From Firmicutes bacterium UBA6132 (GTDB lineage Bacteria > Bacillota_A > Clostridia > Tissierellales > Sedimentibacteraceae), in contig DIVM01000222.1 of NCBI GenBank assembly GCA_002435835.1, forward strand, positions 1 through 10,952: a stretch of DNA of 10,952 nt, written 5' to 3'. The position numbers were made by a program, and so were the translations under genes. This document shows positions 1 through 7,950 of this stretch, piece after piece (the first letter of the stretch is position 1; each line of letters begins with the position of its first letter). The notes beneath the pieces are model-generated. The model ran no database searches. It was given only the letters and a program-made list of their open reading frames with translations, and was not told the DNA's origin.

Positions 1-250
1 TTGTTGGTGTAGAAATGATGACATAGTCAGCTTCTTTGTAAGCTTCATAGTTATCAGTTGTTGCTATAAGATTAAGTTCCTTAGTTCCGAGATATTCTTC
101 AATCTCAGCATCAACAATTGGTGACTTCCTGTTGTTAATCATATCAACCTTTTCTTTTATGATATCTAATGCGATGACCTCATTGTGCTGCGCTAAAAGT
201 ATAGCATTGGACAGGCCAACATAACCTGTTCCAGCGATAGTTATTTTCAA
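1..250 (-). CDS. ugd: UDP-glucose 6-dehydrogenase, N-terminal part (cut by the left edge)
   Basis: The first 83 codons of a nucleotide-sugar dehydrogenase that oxidises UDP-glucose to UDP-glucuronate with NAD+ in the cytoplasm. The N-terminus has the Rossmann dinucleotide-binding motif GTGYVG at residues 7-12. It continues with LAQHNEVIALDI, where the acidic residue ends the second beta strand, and SPIVDAEIEEYL, which is characteristic of the short Ugd type of about 390 residues rather than WecC. The start is a TTG (248-250) placed 7 bases after an AGGGGGT ribosome binding site (258-264); no ATG fits. The C-terminal three quarters, with the catalytic Cys and Lys, lie outside the window, so integrity cannot be judged. 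It follows the glucuronate epimerase by 70 bases in the same direction. The two fit together: Ugd makes the substrate and the epimerase converts it to UDP-GalA. WecC-like specificity is a less likely alternative. Confidence 0.93.
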   Translation of the reverse strand, partial: MKITIAGTGYVGLSNAILLAQHNEVIALDIIKEKVDMINNRKSPIVDAEIEEYLGTKELNLIATTDNYEAYKEADYVIISTPT

Positions 251-257
251 GATTTTT

Positions 258-264
258 ACCCCCT
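258..264 (-). promoter_or_regulatory. Ribosome binding site setting the TTG start of ugd
   Basis: AGGGGGT on the minus strand with a 7-base AT-rich spacer before TTG at 248-250. It decides the start of the dehydrogenase, because the glycine-rich motif begins only six residues later and no ATG lies in frame between the site and that motif. Confidence 0.8.
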
Positions 265-320
265 AGTTTAATATTCTTAGGACTAAATATCACCAATCGT
301 ATTTATTATGGCTTTCATTA

Positions 321-1343
321 TCATTTAACCCACTTCTCTACTTTATAATATTCTTCATACCATTCAACGAACTTCTGAAGGCCATCCTCAATACTCGTAG
401 ATGGCTTGAAGTTAATGTCTCTTTCTAAATCACTTACATCAGCATAGGTTCTCAAAACATCTCCTGGCTGCATATCCATATACACCTTCTCAGCTTCTTT
501 TCTAAGAGCTGATTCTAAAGCATTGATGAATCTCATAAGCTGCACTGGATTGTTATTGCCGATATTGTAGATTTTATATGGCGCAAAGCTCGTACTTAAA
601 TCGTCTTTTCTTTCATCCCACTCTTTATTGGCAACCGGAGCTTTATCAATAAGCTTTACGATACCCTCAACAATATCATCCACATAAGTGAAGTCCCGCT
701 CCATTTTTCCATGATTAAAGACCTTGATTGGCTTTCCAGCTAAGATATCTTTTGTAAATGAAAAGTAAGCCATATCAGGTCTTCCGTATGGACCATAGAC
801 AGTGAAGAACCTAAGTCCAGTTGTAGGAATCCCATAGAGATGGCTGTAAGTATGAGCCATCAATTCATTGGACTTCTTAGTAGCTGCATAAAGTGAAACA
901 GGATGATCCACATTATGATTAGTTGAGAACGGTGCTACCTTATTCCCGCCATATACAGAGCTAGAAGATGCATACAGCAGATGTTCTACCGGATGGTTTC
1001 TGCAAGCCTCTAGGATATTCATAAATCCTATTATGTTAGAATCCACATAAGCATAAGGATTCTCAATTGAGTAACGCACTCCTGCTTGAGCCGCTAAATT
1101 AATGATATGGGTAGGTTGGTAAGTCTCGAAGATATTGTCTACTGCACTCTTGTCATTAATATCAACTTTATGGAAATTGAAGTTATTGTATTTACCTAGG
1201 AGTTCAAGCCTGGATTGTTTTAGGCTTGGATCATAGTAGTCGTTCAAGTTGTCAATTCCTATTATCTGATAGGAATCATCAAGTAATTTCTTTGAAAGGT
1301 GAAATCCGATAAAACCGGCTGCACCTGTTATTAGTATTTTCAT
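321..1343 (-). CDS. UDP-glucuronate 4-epimerase (extended SDR family)
   Basis: A 340-residue NAD-dependent epimerase that most likely interconverts UDP-glucuronate and UDP-galacturonate (CapI/LspL/GAE type). Visible motifs: GAAGFIG at residues 7-13 (nucleotide binding), D31 after the second strand, [14 protein letters not shown] at 83-96, a serine run at 126-129, and the catalytic YAATK at 152-156. The segment [17 protein letters not shown] after the Rossmann strand and AGVRYSI are hallmarks of glucuronate rather than glucose epimerases. Length is normal for the family and there are no lesions. The ATG start has a GAGGTGAG ribosome binding site that overlaps the stop codon of the upstream 2-epimerase, so the two are probably translated in concert. 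The partial ugd just downstream supplies its substrate. Substrate choice is inferred from family resemblance; a UDP-GlcNAc or UDP-Glc 4-epimerase is less likely. Confidence 0.9.
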   Translation of the reverse strand: MKILITGAAGFIGFHLSKKLLDDSYQIIGIDNLNDYYDPSLKQSRLELLGKYNNFNFHKVDINDKSAVDNIFETYQPTHIINLAAQAGVRYSIENPYAYVDSNIIGFMNILEACRNHPVEHLLYASSSSVYGGNKVAPFSTNHNVDHPVSLYAATKKSNELMAHTYSHLYGIPTTGLRFFTVYGPYGRPDMAYFSFTKDILAGKPIKVFNHGKMERDFTYVDDIVEGIVKLIDKAPVANKEWDERKDDLSTSFAPYKIYNIGNNNPVQLMRFINALESALRKEAEKVYMDMQPGDVLRTYADVSDLERDINFKPSTSIEDGLQKFVEWYEEYYKVEKWVK

Positions 1344-1350
1344 TTATTAC

Positions 1351-2451
1351 TCACCTCAAATCTTGGCATAATATATCTGCTATCCGCTTGCATGCAAATC
1401 CATCTCCATAAGGATTACTCGCTTTACTCATTTTATCGTACTCGTTTTGGTCTTCTAATAATTGTTTAAAAGCATTGTATATAACCTCTTCATCCGTTCC
1501 TACTAACTTAAGTGTTCCAGCTTCTATTCCTTCTGGTCTTTCAGTCGTATCTCTCATAACAAGAACTGGTTTGCCTAAACTTGGTGCCTCTTCTTGAATA
1601 CCACCACTATCAGTCAATATAAGGTGAGCTCTTGATAAAAAGTTATGAAAATCTAATACTTCAAGTGGTTCAATTATTCTTATTCTATCCGTATCTCCAA
1701 GAATCTCCTGTGCCGATTCTCTAACAACTGGATTCATATGAATTGGATAGATTGCTTTTACGTCAGATGACTCATCGATAATACGCCTAATTGCTCTGAA
1801 CATATTTCTCATTGGTTCTCCAAGATTCTCTCTTCTATGAGCCGTTATCATAATTAATCTACTATCTGCAGCCCATTCTAAATGCTCATGATTGTAATCA
1901 TTGCGAATTGTTGTCTTTAGAGCATCGATAGCAGTGTTGCCTGTCACGTAAATTGATTTAGGATTCTTACCTTCTTTAAGAAGATTTTCCTTGGACATTT
2001 CAGTTGGTGCAAAATTATAACTAGACACAATACCCACAGCTTGTCTATTAAATTCCTCTGGATAAGGAGAGTAAATGTTGTAAGTTCTAAGTCCAGCTTC
2101 TACATGTCCCACAGGAATTTGCAAATAAAAACATGCTAAGGCTGTTACAAATGTAGTTGATGTATCTCCGTGAACTAAAACTACATCCGGATTAACTTCT
2201 TCTAGAACAGTTTTCATTTTCTCAAGAATATTGATTGTAACTTCAAATAGTGTCTGCTTTGCCTTCATTATAGATAGATCATAATCAGGTACTACATTAA
2301 ATGCAGTTAGAACCTGATCTAGCATTTCCCTATGTTGACCCGTCACACATACAACCGTATTTAGATTTTCTCTTTTCTTTAGTTCTTTAACCAAAGGGCA
2401 CATCTTTATTGCTTCAGGTCTGGTACCAAAGACCATCATTACTTTTTTCAT
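1351..2451 (-). CDS. wecB: UDP-N-acetylglucosamine 2-epimerase (non-hydrolysing)
   Basis: A cytoplasmic enzyme that interconverts UDP-GlcNAc and UDP-ManNAc, 366 residues, the usual length of the WecB/MnaA family (GT-B fold). Motifs: FGTRPEAIKM at 8-17, TGQHREM at 37-43, HGDTSTT at 94-100, HVEAGLRT at 116-123, PYPEEFNRQ at 129-137, TAHRRENLG near 203-211, and the C-terminal DSGGIQEEAPSLGKPVLVMR. D96, E118 and E132 line up with the catalytic acids described for the E. coli enzyme, and H205 with its active-site histidine. The ATG overlaps the wzx stop codon by one base (TAATG) and an AAGGTGA site lies inside the end of wzx, pointing to translational coupling. UDP-ManNAc could serve this polymer or a teichoic-acid linkage unit; mnaA is an equally valid name. 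Base composition looks less AT-rich than in the genes to its right. Confidence 0.95.
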   Translation of the reverse strand: MKKVMMVFGTRPEAIKMCPLVKELKKRENLNTVVCVTGQHREMLDQVLTAFNVVPDYDLSIMKAKQTLFEVTINILEKMKTVLEEVNPDVVLVHGDTSTTFVTALACFYLQIPVGHVEAGLRTYNIYSPYPEEFNRQAVGIVSSYNFAPTEMSKENLLKEGKNPKSIYVTGNTAIDALKTTIRNDYNHEHLEWAADSRLIMITAHRRENLGEPMRNMFRAIRRIIDESSDVKAIYPIHMNPVVRESAQEILGDTDRIRIIEPLEVLDFHNFLSRAHLILTDSGGIQEEAPSLGKPVLVMRDTTERPEGIEAGTLKLVGTDEEVIYNAFKQLLEDQNEYDKMSKASNPYGDGFACKRIADILCQDLR

Positions 2452-3716
2452 TAAAAATTCACCTTATACTTTATTATTTTTCTAATATTAATTGTTATTC
2501 CAATTGTTAGAACCAACTCAGACAATAGCGCTGCTAAGGCAATACCATTTACTCCAATATAGTATCCAAATATAAAATTGAAACATAATGTTGCAATAAC
2601 CCCAATTCTAAAAGCTTGACTATACTCTTTTTGATAGCCGCTAGCCACTAAAACTTGAATACCTAGAAAATTGTTCAATATACTAATTGTTGCCCAAATG
2701 ACAAGCGGAATTACAAGATTTGAATACAAGGCATATTCTTTACCAAATAACAAATAGATTATTTGGTGAGAAAATACGATTATTATGATTGATGTCAAAA
2801 TCACAAATGGCATTAAGATTTTCATTATTCTTAGTACTTTATATAGACCATTCTTAAAAGACTCTTTGTAACACTTGCTAATATATGGATATATCACTTG
2901 CCCAACTGGGGCGTATATCATTAACAGCATTAATGGAATCTTCTGTATCGCCGAATAAACTCCAATTATTTTATCACTTGTTGTGAATCCCAAGACTGTA
3001 ATACCTACTCCAGTAAATATTTTAGTCATAAAAGAAGTTGTGAATATATGCCACCCCTCTTGTAATTCTTTTATAATTTCACTTCTTTTGGTTTTTCCCC
3101 ATTTTATTTTAAGTCTGAATCTAACTACAAAAAGACTAAATAAGCCATTAAGTAAAAATGTTATCGAGAAGAGAAATGTATATAAATATACTTGATTAGA
3201 TTCATTTATCAGAGCAAATATTAATATAAGTGAAATCAACCGTGATATTACGCTTGGAATAGTAATATATTTCATGACTTGGAGTCCTTGAAATAGCCAA
3301 GTCTGTTGTATTGTACTTCCTAACACCATGGTAATAAGAATTAGCATAATATAGAAATGTTTTTCATTTATCCCATTAGAAAAGGAAATCCCAAATAAGC
3401 AAATTATTGCTATCATAAACAGTAAAAGCTTTGTCTTGGTTATACTATTAAAAATTCTAGAAATTTCTTTCTCATCTTTAGCTACAGCAACTTGTCTTGA
3501 ACCCGATAAGTCAAATCCATAATCAACAATAACTTTCAAGTATCCAATAATATTTAATGAGAACGAGAAAACTCCAAATTGTGACGCACCTAAAACTCTA
3601 GTAATATATGGAATGGATATTAATGGAACAATCGTATTAAAAATTTGAAGAATATAAAGCCAAATTCCATTATGAACCAATTTTGAATTTTGATATTTTT
3701 TAAATTTATTAATCAT
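2451..3716 (-). CDS. wzx: Polysaccharide repeat-unit flippase (Wzx)
   Basis: A polytopic membrane protein of the polysaccharide biosynthesis/MOP flippase family that moves undecaprenyl-PP-linked repeat units across the cytoplasmic membrane. It has 421 residues and about 12 hydrophobic segments. Near the N-terminus is the family block SIPYITRVLGASQFGVFSFS followed by IVDYGFDLSGSRQVA. Further on, TWLFQGLQVMKYITIPS matches the conserved WLFQG block of RfbX-like flippases. The protein ends in basic residues after the last membrane span (IRKIIKYKVNF). The ATG is 10 bases downstream of a perfect AAGGAGG (3727-3733), a slightly long spacing. It is the first intact gene after about 1.5 kb of dead rml sequence, so it needs either read-through transcription or its own promoter. 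It overlaps the 2-epimerase start by one base. Substrate is not predictable from sequence, but retention next to an intact wzy argues that the locus still exports polymer. Confidence 0.93.
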   Translation of the reverse strand: MINKFKKYQNSKLVHNGIWLYILQIFNTIVPLISIPYITRVLGASQFGVFSFSLNIIGYLKVIVDYGFDLSGSRQVAVAKDEKEISRIFNSITKTKLLLFMIAIICLFGISFSNGINEKHFYIMLILITMVLGSTIQQTWLFQGLQVMKYITIPSVISRLISLILIFALINESNQVYLYTFLFSITFLLNGLFSLFVVRFRLKIKWGKTKRSEIIKELQEGWHIFTTSFMTKIFTGVGITVLGFTTSDKIIGVYSAIQKIPLMLLMIYAPVGQVIYPYISKCYKESFKNGLYKVLRIMKILMPFVILTSIIIIVFSHQIIYLLFGKEYALYSNLVIPLVIWATISILNNFLGIQVLVASGYQKEYSQAFRIGVIATLCFNFIFGYYIGVNGIALAALLSELVLTIGITINIRKIIKYKVNF

Positions 3717-3795
3717 ATATCAAAAGCCTCCTTAACACAAATAACACTATAATACTTTTAATATCATTGTATAAATCAATATTCTGAAATATACT
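3717..3795 (-). other. Spacer between the rmlB remnant and wzx, with ribosome binding site and a weak promoter candidate
   Basis: A 79-base AT-rich stretch. It holds the clear wzx ribosome binding site AAGGAGG (3727-3733). Upstream of that I see TTGATT and TATTAT separated by 19 bases on the minus strand, a poor sigma-A-like match in very AT-rich DNA. No rmlD remnant and no terminator hairpin is visible. If wzx has its own promoter it should lie here or inside the rmlB remnant. Confidence 0.35.
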
Positions 3796-4323
3796 TTATT
3801 TCCAGTAAATTGTATAGTCACCAGAAATAAGGTTCTCGATCCACTCAGTGTTCTCAAGATACTATTTAATTATATCTTTCATTCCTTGTTCAAAAGTATA
3901 TGTTAGTTCCCAGCCAAGTTCAGTAGTAAACTTGGTACTATGAATTGAATGTTTTCATTCATAGAATGGACAATCTTTTACATATTTAATAAGACCTTCT
4001 AATCTACCAATAGTACCAATAATAAGGTTCACAATCTCTATATTTGTTTTTTCGTTGTTTTCACCAATGTTATATACTGTTCCTTCTCTAATTTTATGAA
4101 GAACAGTATCAATTACTGAGTAGTAATCTGGAACGTGAAGCCAGTCTCTTTCTTGCATCCCTTCTCATTACACAGGATAATCTCTTTCTTTAAGACAGTT
4201 GTTGATCATCAGAGTAATTAATTTCTCAAAGAACTGATATTGGCCCAAGTTGTTACTTCATCCATTAATGTTTACATGCACAACAAACGTTTCATTGTGT
4301 GCTCTAGTGATTATATCTGCACT
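3796..4323 (-). pseudogene. rmlB: Remnant of dTDP-glucose 4,6-dehydratase, C-terminal half with stops
   Basis: One continuous reading frame of about 176 codons matches the second half of RmlB (second step of dTDP-L-rhamnose synthesis, full length about 340 residues). Readable blocks in order: ADIITRAHNETF; SNNLGQYQFFEKLI (family SNNYGPYQFPEKLI); MQERDWLHVPDYYSVID; GTVYNIGENNEKTNIEIVNL; KFTTELGWELTYTFEQGM; and NTEWIENLISGDYTIYW, the typical C-terminus. In-frame stops break it at 4258-4260, 4165-4170 (two in tandem, replacing a Tyr-Gly pair), 3955-3957 and 3862-3864 (where Trp is expected). I see no frameshift in this part. The N-terminal half, including the Rossmann fold and most or all of the catalytic YxxxK region, is gone. 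The remnant abuts the rmlC remnant directly. A short open stretch at 3955-4158 could be mistaken for a small gene; it is only the longest stop-free piece. Confidence 0.93.
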
Positions 4324-4478
4324 GACATAGAATGATTATCCTGTACAAATTAAACATCAATGCCTAATTCTTGAAATCTAAATTAAAAATATGTTTCTGT
4401 ACACAATCTGCGATGATTTCAATAAAATTTTGGGGTATAATATCAAGACTTCTTTAATCTCTTTTCTATAATGTTCAT
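4322..4478 (-). pseudogene. rmlC: Remnant of dTDP-4-dehydrorhamnose 3,5-epimerase, N-terminal fragment
   Basis: About the first 52 codons of RmlC (third step of dTDP-L-rhamnose synthesis; intact enzyme about 185-190 residues). The ATG at 4476-4478 still has a perfect GGAGGT (4485-4490) and overlaps the TGA ending the rmlA remnant as ATGA, the relic of a coupled operon. In a single frame one reads MNIIEKRLKKS, stop, YYTPKFY, stop, NHRRLCTETYF, stop, FRFQELGIDV, stop, FVQDNHSMS. This tracks the family N-terminus (MNIIET.L.DV..IEPKVFGDHRG.FTETY....F.ELGID..FVQDN.S.S). Four in-frame stops are present, the first at 4443-4445. After the Ser of HSMS the sequence passes straight into rmlB at about 4322, so the cupin core and catalytic His/Asp/Tyr are deleted. 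The fragment is too damaged to yield a protein. Confidence 0.9.
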
Positions 4479-5317
4479 TGAATTACCTCCATTGTTTCTA
4501 ATCTACCTTTATACAGCCTACTTAAGATGTTCTCCACAAGGTGATTTTCCATATTTTCAGCTGATATTAAAAGCATTTGCTTGTCAATCCAATTGTCATG
4601 ATAGGCTATTTCCTCAAGGGTAGAAACCTTAACACTCAGTCTCTTTTCTATCATTTGTACAAATTCAACTGCTTCAACAAGGCTATTCATTCTACCGTAT
4701 CAAGCCACGCAAAACCCCTACAAGCAATATTTATGCGAGTACTCTCCTTAAAATTAAATCTGCTCAAATTAGTTAATTCAAGCTCACCTCTTGTTGAAGA
4801 TATCATTTTCTCAGCAAAATCAACTACTCTATCATCATAGAAATAAAGTACAGTAATACAATAATTAGACTTCGGATTCTGTGGTTTTCTTCTACGTAAT
4901 TACCTTTCCGTCTTCACCGACCAACTATTCCAAATCGTTAAGGATCGTGAACATAATATCCGAAAATTGTAGTGTTGCAATTTATAGAATTTTCTGTTGA
5001 TTCCTTTGGAATTGAAGTAAATCCATTACCCTAATATATGTTAACTCCAATAATAAATGCTAGTTCTAGTCCATCTAGTAAAGGTTGTTCAGAATTTGAT
5101 AAATTAATACCAATTTAACTACCATCTCCTAAGAACTGGTGTAAATAGTCAAATCTTGTGAAAATAAATGATTATATCTCCTTAATTCCCGCTAATATTA
5201 GTATTAACCAAGGTGATAAATCATGGGTTTATCACCTACTGAAAGTAATTATTTTAATGTTAGTATCGTTAGTGGATAAAGTCCTTCCTAATTCTCCAGC
5301 CATACTATTCCTTTCAT
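4475..5317 (-). pseudogene. rmlA: Remnant of glucose-1-phosphate thymidylyltransferase, nearly full length, many stops and frameshifts
   Basis: RmlA makes dTDP-glucose, the first step to dTDP-L-rhamnose; family length is about 290 residues and 281 codons' worth of sequence remains. The ATG overlaps the wzy stop as ATGA (5317-5314). Readable blocks across frames: MKGIV; LYPLTILTLK, stop, LLSVGDKPMIY; ILAGIKEI; RFDYLHQFLGDGS, stop, IGINLS; EQPLLDGLELAFIIG; GNGFTSIPKESTENSIN; TIFGYYVHDP, stop, RFGIV; GEDGKVIT; NPKSNYCITVLYFYDDRVVD; STRGELELTNLSRFN; GFAWLDT; and NSLVEAVEFVQMIEKR to the end. Stops include 5249-5251 and 5115-5117 (both at expected Gln codons), 5031-5033 and 4938-4940. Single-base losses shift the frame near 4890 (twice) and near 4694, between GFAWLDT and NSLVEAV. 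The N-terminal GGSGTRL signature is itself scrambled. The 71-codon open piece at 4475-4690 is only its C-terminal end. Confidence 0.94.
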
Positions 5318-6777
5318 ATAACATCATCTTCGAATATTTTTTCATTTGCACCTTTTGCTGCAATGCCTACAAATATCCAAATGAATGGTGCTATGCTTAC
5401 GAAATCAAAAACATTACTTCCGATTGATTGAGTAAGCACTCCCAAAAAAATAGCTAACGTCAATACATAATACTTGTTATTATCTGAGTGAATAATCAAT
5501 CTATACAAAGCAATAATCATAAGCAATATATGTGCGCTGAATAATACCAGACCAACAATTCCTGTTTCAATTATAGTTTTCATATAAAATCCATCTATAA
5601 CATCTATACCTGTAGATTCTGATATTTCTGGAAACCTTATTAGATTAATACCACCTACTCCAAGTCCATAACCTGCGAAGTTATTTCCTAAGGTTCTAAA
5701 TGCATTAAACCAATTATCTAATCTTCCATAAGATGAGTCATTGTCAAAGCTCAATAGCGATTCAAAGCGTCCTTCAATAATATAAATCAAAGTTGGATTT
5801 ATAGTAGCAAGAATTATTAAAACCATTATTGCAAGCAATATTATCTTTAAAAGTTTACTGTCAAGTATTCTTTTACTATTATTAAAATGAATTATAGTCA
5901 TGACGCCCACAAATCCGAACATCCATGCTCCTCTTGACATGGATAAACTAAGTCCTATTAGGGATAATAGTATACTTATCAAATATATACCGCTATCTAA
6001 ATGTTTATTATTTCTATAATACGCACTAAAGCTTACTATCAAATTAATAGACATAAATGTTCCAAATATATTGGGTGATAATAAAACACTTACCATTCTA
6101 GAATAATTTAGTACTTGCTGTGGAGTTTCATCGAACTGGCGAAAAACTGAAAATAGCTGGCCAAATATTATGGGCCTAAAAAAATAAAAATATATTCCAA
6201 TAATTGAAACTATAATGCCAATATAGGTAATATACTTCATCATTTTCTTAAGATCAGACTCTCTAAAATCAATGTTATATATTATAAAAACCATGAGCAA
6301 CGGTATTAAATTCAAATGTATTCCCATAATTCCGAGTGAAAAATATCCTCTAAAAATTGATATTACAAAACCGTAAGAATAATTTATTGCGATTAAAAGC
6401 ATAGATATATACATCAATTTATAATTGCTATTATTAACTTCACTTCTAAATTTGAAAAGAGACCTGTTTTTAATAAAAGTTAAAACAACTAAAATCAATA
6501 TAATAAAATCTCGCAAATAATTAATTATTCCCTGCAAAAGGTAACATTTATTAATCATTAGGTAAGCCCTAACACTCGGATAAAAAGGTAAAAATATAAT
6601 TAAGAAATATAAAAAAACAACCCTTATATCTTTAAAACCTCTAGGTAATTTTAGAAAAACAGATGTTAAAATTACGATTATGACAAAATATTGATTCACC
6701 CCCACTATCCCCAAAATTATAAAAATAAGAATGAATAACACTAAAATTAAGTCTTCAAATTTATATTTAATATTCAA
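5314..6777 (-). CDS. wzy: Polysaccharide polymerase (Wzy), O-antigen ligase/polymerase family
   Basis: A 487-residue integral membrane protein with about 12 or more hydrophobic segments. It is predicted to join repeat units on the outer face of the membrane. A large hydrophilic loop in the second half contains RFESLLSFDNDSSYGRLDNW followed by GYGLGVGGINLI, the arrangement seen in the Wzy_C/O-antigen ligase domain family (arginine-rich loop, then a G-x-G-x-G stretch), and then membrane spans to the C-terminus. SLSMSRGAWMFG is another family-like block. The start is a TTG preceded by GTGAGGTGAGAGA; no ATG gives a full first membrane span. Sequence identity among Wzy proteins is low, so the call rests on topology, the loop and the locus. 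The stop overlaps the former rmlA start by four bases. A WaaL-type ligase is unlikely in a Gram-positive; no other polymerase candidate is in the window. Confidence 0.87.
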   Translation of the reverse strand: MNIKYKFEDLILVLFILIFIILGIVGVNQYFVIIVILTSVFLKLPRGFKDIRVVFLYFLIIFLPFYPSVRAYLMINKCYLLQGIINYLRDFIILILVVLTFIKNRSLFKFRSEVNNSNYKLMYISMLLIAINYSYGFVISIFRGYFSLGIMGIHLNLIPLLMVFIIYNIDFRESDLKKMMKYITYIGIIVSIIGIYFYFFRPIIFGQLFSVFRQFDETPQQVLNYSRMVSVLLSPNIFGTFMSINLIVSFSAYYRNNKHLDSGIYLISILLSLIGLSLSMSRGAWMFGFVGVMTIIHFNNSKRILDSKLLKIILLAIMVLIILATINPTLIYIIEGRFESLLSFDNDSSYGRLDNWFNAFRTLGNNFAGYGLGVGGINLIRFPEISESTGIDVIDGFYMKTIIETGIVGLVLFSAHILLMIIALYRLIIHSDNNKYYVLTLAIFLGVLTQSIGSNVFDFVSIAPFIWIFVGIAAKGANEKIFEDDVI

Positions 6778-6807
6778 TCTCTCACCTCACATAACTTCAA
6801 GATTAAA

Positions 6808-7950
6808 TTATGCATGTGAATCACATAACGATAATTCCTCAACTATAACTTTCATTCGACTGTCCCAACTATTTTCTTTTGCATATTTAATTCTATGTGA
6901 CTTATTAAAATTTGAATCTTCAGAAAGTGAACTCTCAATCTTACCAATAAAATCTTCATGGTTATAAGCTAGATATACAACATCGTTAAATTCTTTTATC
7001 TCATCATAGTAAGGTGCCACAACAGGTTTCCCCATAGACAAGTATTCGTATAACTTAACCGGATTAACATCTTTAATTAAATCATTAACAATAAACGGCA
7101 TAATACACACATCAAAATAATATAAGTAGTTTGGTAAATCGTAGTATTTTCGCGGACCTAGTATTTTGAGATTTTCAATTGTTTCAGCTCTTTCAATTAG
7201 TTCTTTATTATTTACTGGTCCAATCAAAACAACATCCAATTCTGAAAATCTATTTGATATTTCAATAACCAAATCAATATCGAACCACGTACTAATTCCG
7301 CCAAAATATCCAATGTTTTTTCTATCTTTTGATAGTTCGATAGGTATTTGTTTTTCTTTATTAGAACTACAATATTCTTGAAACAATTCAAAGTTTGTTC
7401 CATTTTTAACCACTCTAATTTTTTTAGTATCTGTGTATTTAGCTAATTTATTGTATAATCCATAGCTACTGGTAAATATAACATTTGCCCTATTGCACAA
7501 ATTTCTTTCTAATAAACAAATTTTATCTTTTTTTTCTTTAACGTTTGTAAATTCAGAGTAATTATCCATACAGTCATAGACTATTTTCCCTATAAAATTT
7601 TCGGGTATATCACTATATTGTTCAGGATGTGTCAACCATAAAAAATCTGGTTTGAAAAAAAACAATTGAATCCTTATATAAAATTTAAAAAGAACCCGAT
7701 TTAAAGATTTTATTAAATCACATCTGTGAAGCGGTAATAACTTTAGCCTATTGATAACCAAATTAGAATTTACTTTGATCTCAAATTGAATAATGTCGTC
7801 CGATTTATGCTTCTTGTTATATTTATTTAACCAAGATGTTTTACAGAGATATTTAACTTGGTATTCTTTACTCAGTAATTCCGCGATGTGTTGAGGCCTT
7901 TGTTTAGTAAAAAACCAGTCTAGTAGTGAAATATATAATATTTTCTTCAA
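6808..7950 (-). CDS. Glycosyltransferase, GT-B fold, TuaH-like
   Basis: A 380-residue cytoplasmic glycosyltransferase resembling the TuaH-type enzymes of teichuronic-acid and capsule loci. Features: the N-terminal DWFFTKQRPQHIAELLS, a QRPQ block typical of this subgroup; KIVYDCMDNYSEF, the YDCMD block; VVKNGTNFELF and IGYFGGISTWFDIDLV at the start of the C-terminal nucleotide-binding lobe; and LYEYLSMGKPVVAP, the donor-binding helix with its conserved Glu. No membrane span or signal peptide is apparent. The start is a TTG 6-7 bases after AAAGGGGG, giving MKKILYISLLDW, a natural first strand of the fold. It lies 63 bases after the GT2 gene and 30 bases before wzy. Donor and acceptor sugars cannot be read from the sequence. 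It is among the most AT-rich parts of the window. Confidence 0.88.
   Translation of the reverse strand: MKKILYISLLDWFFTKQRPQHIAELLSKEYQVKYLCKTSWLNKYNKKHKSDDIIQFEIKVNSNLVINRLKLLPLHRCDLIKSLNRVLFKFYIRIQLFFFKPDFLWLTHPEQYSDIPENFIGKIVYDCMDNYSEFTNVKEKKDKICLLERNLCNRANVIFTSSYGLYNKLAKYTDTKKIRVVKNGTNFELFQEYCSSNKEKQIPIELSKDRKNIGYFGGISTWFDIDLVIEISNRFSELDVVLIGPVNNKELIERAETIENLKILGPRKYYDLPNYLYYFDVCIMPFIVNDLIKDVNPVKLYEYLSMGKPVVAPYYDEIKEFNDVVYLAYNHEDFIGKIESSLSEDSNFNKSHRIKYAKENSWDSRMKVIVEELSLCDSHA

Noticed and set aside
3955..4158. 67-codon open frame, minus strand, as a separate small gene
   Set aside because: It is the longest stop-free piece of the rmlB remnant; RmlB-like sequence continues in the same frame beyond the stops on both sides.
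4475..4690. 71-codon open frame, minus strand, as a separate small gene
   Set aside because: Its sequence is the C-terminal end of RmlA, and the preceding RmlA sequence continues upstream after a single-base frameshift; its ATG is an internal codon with no ribosome binding site.
4577..4840. 87-codon open frame on the plus strand
   Set aside because: It lies antisense to the well-matched C-terminal half of the rmlA remnant and shows no domain or plausible ribosome binding site.
3796..5317. Insertion sequence or transposase remnant as the cause of the gene-poor stretch
   Set aside because: No terminal inverted repeats, target duplication or transposase motifs were seen; nearly the whole stretch is accounted for by rml sequence.
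5158..5427. 89-codon open frame on the plus strand across the rmlA remnant and the end of wzy
   Set aside because: It is antisense to recognisable RmlA and Wzy coding sequence, has no family resemblance, and every convincing gene is on the other strand.
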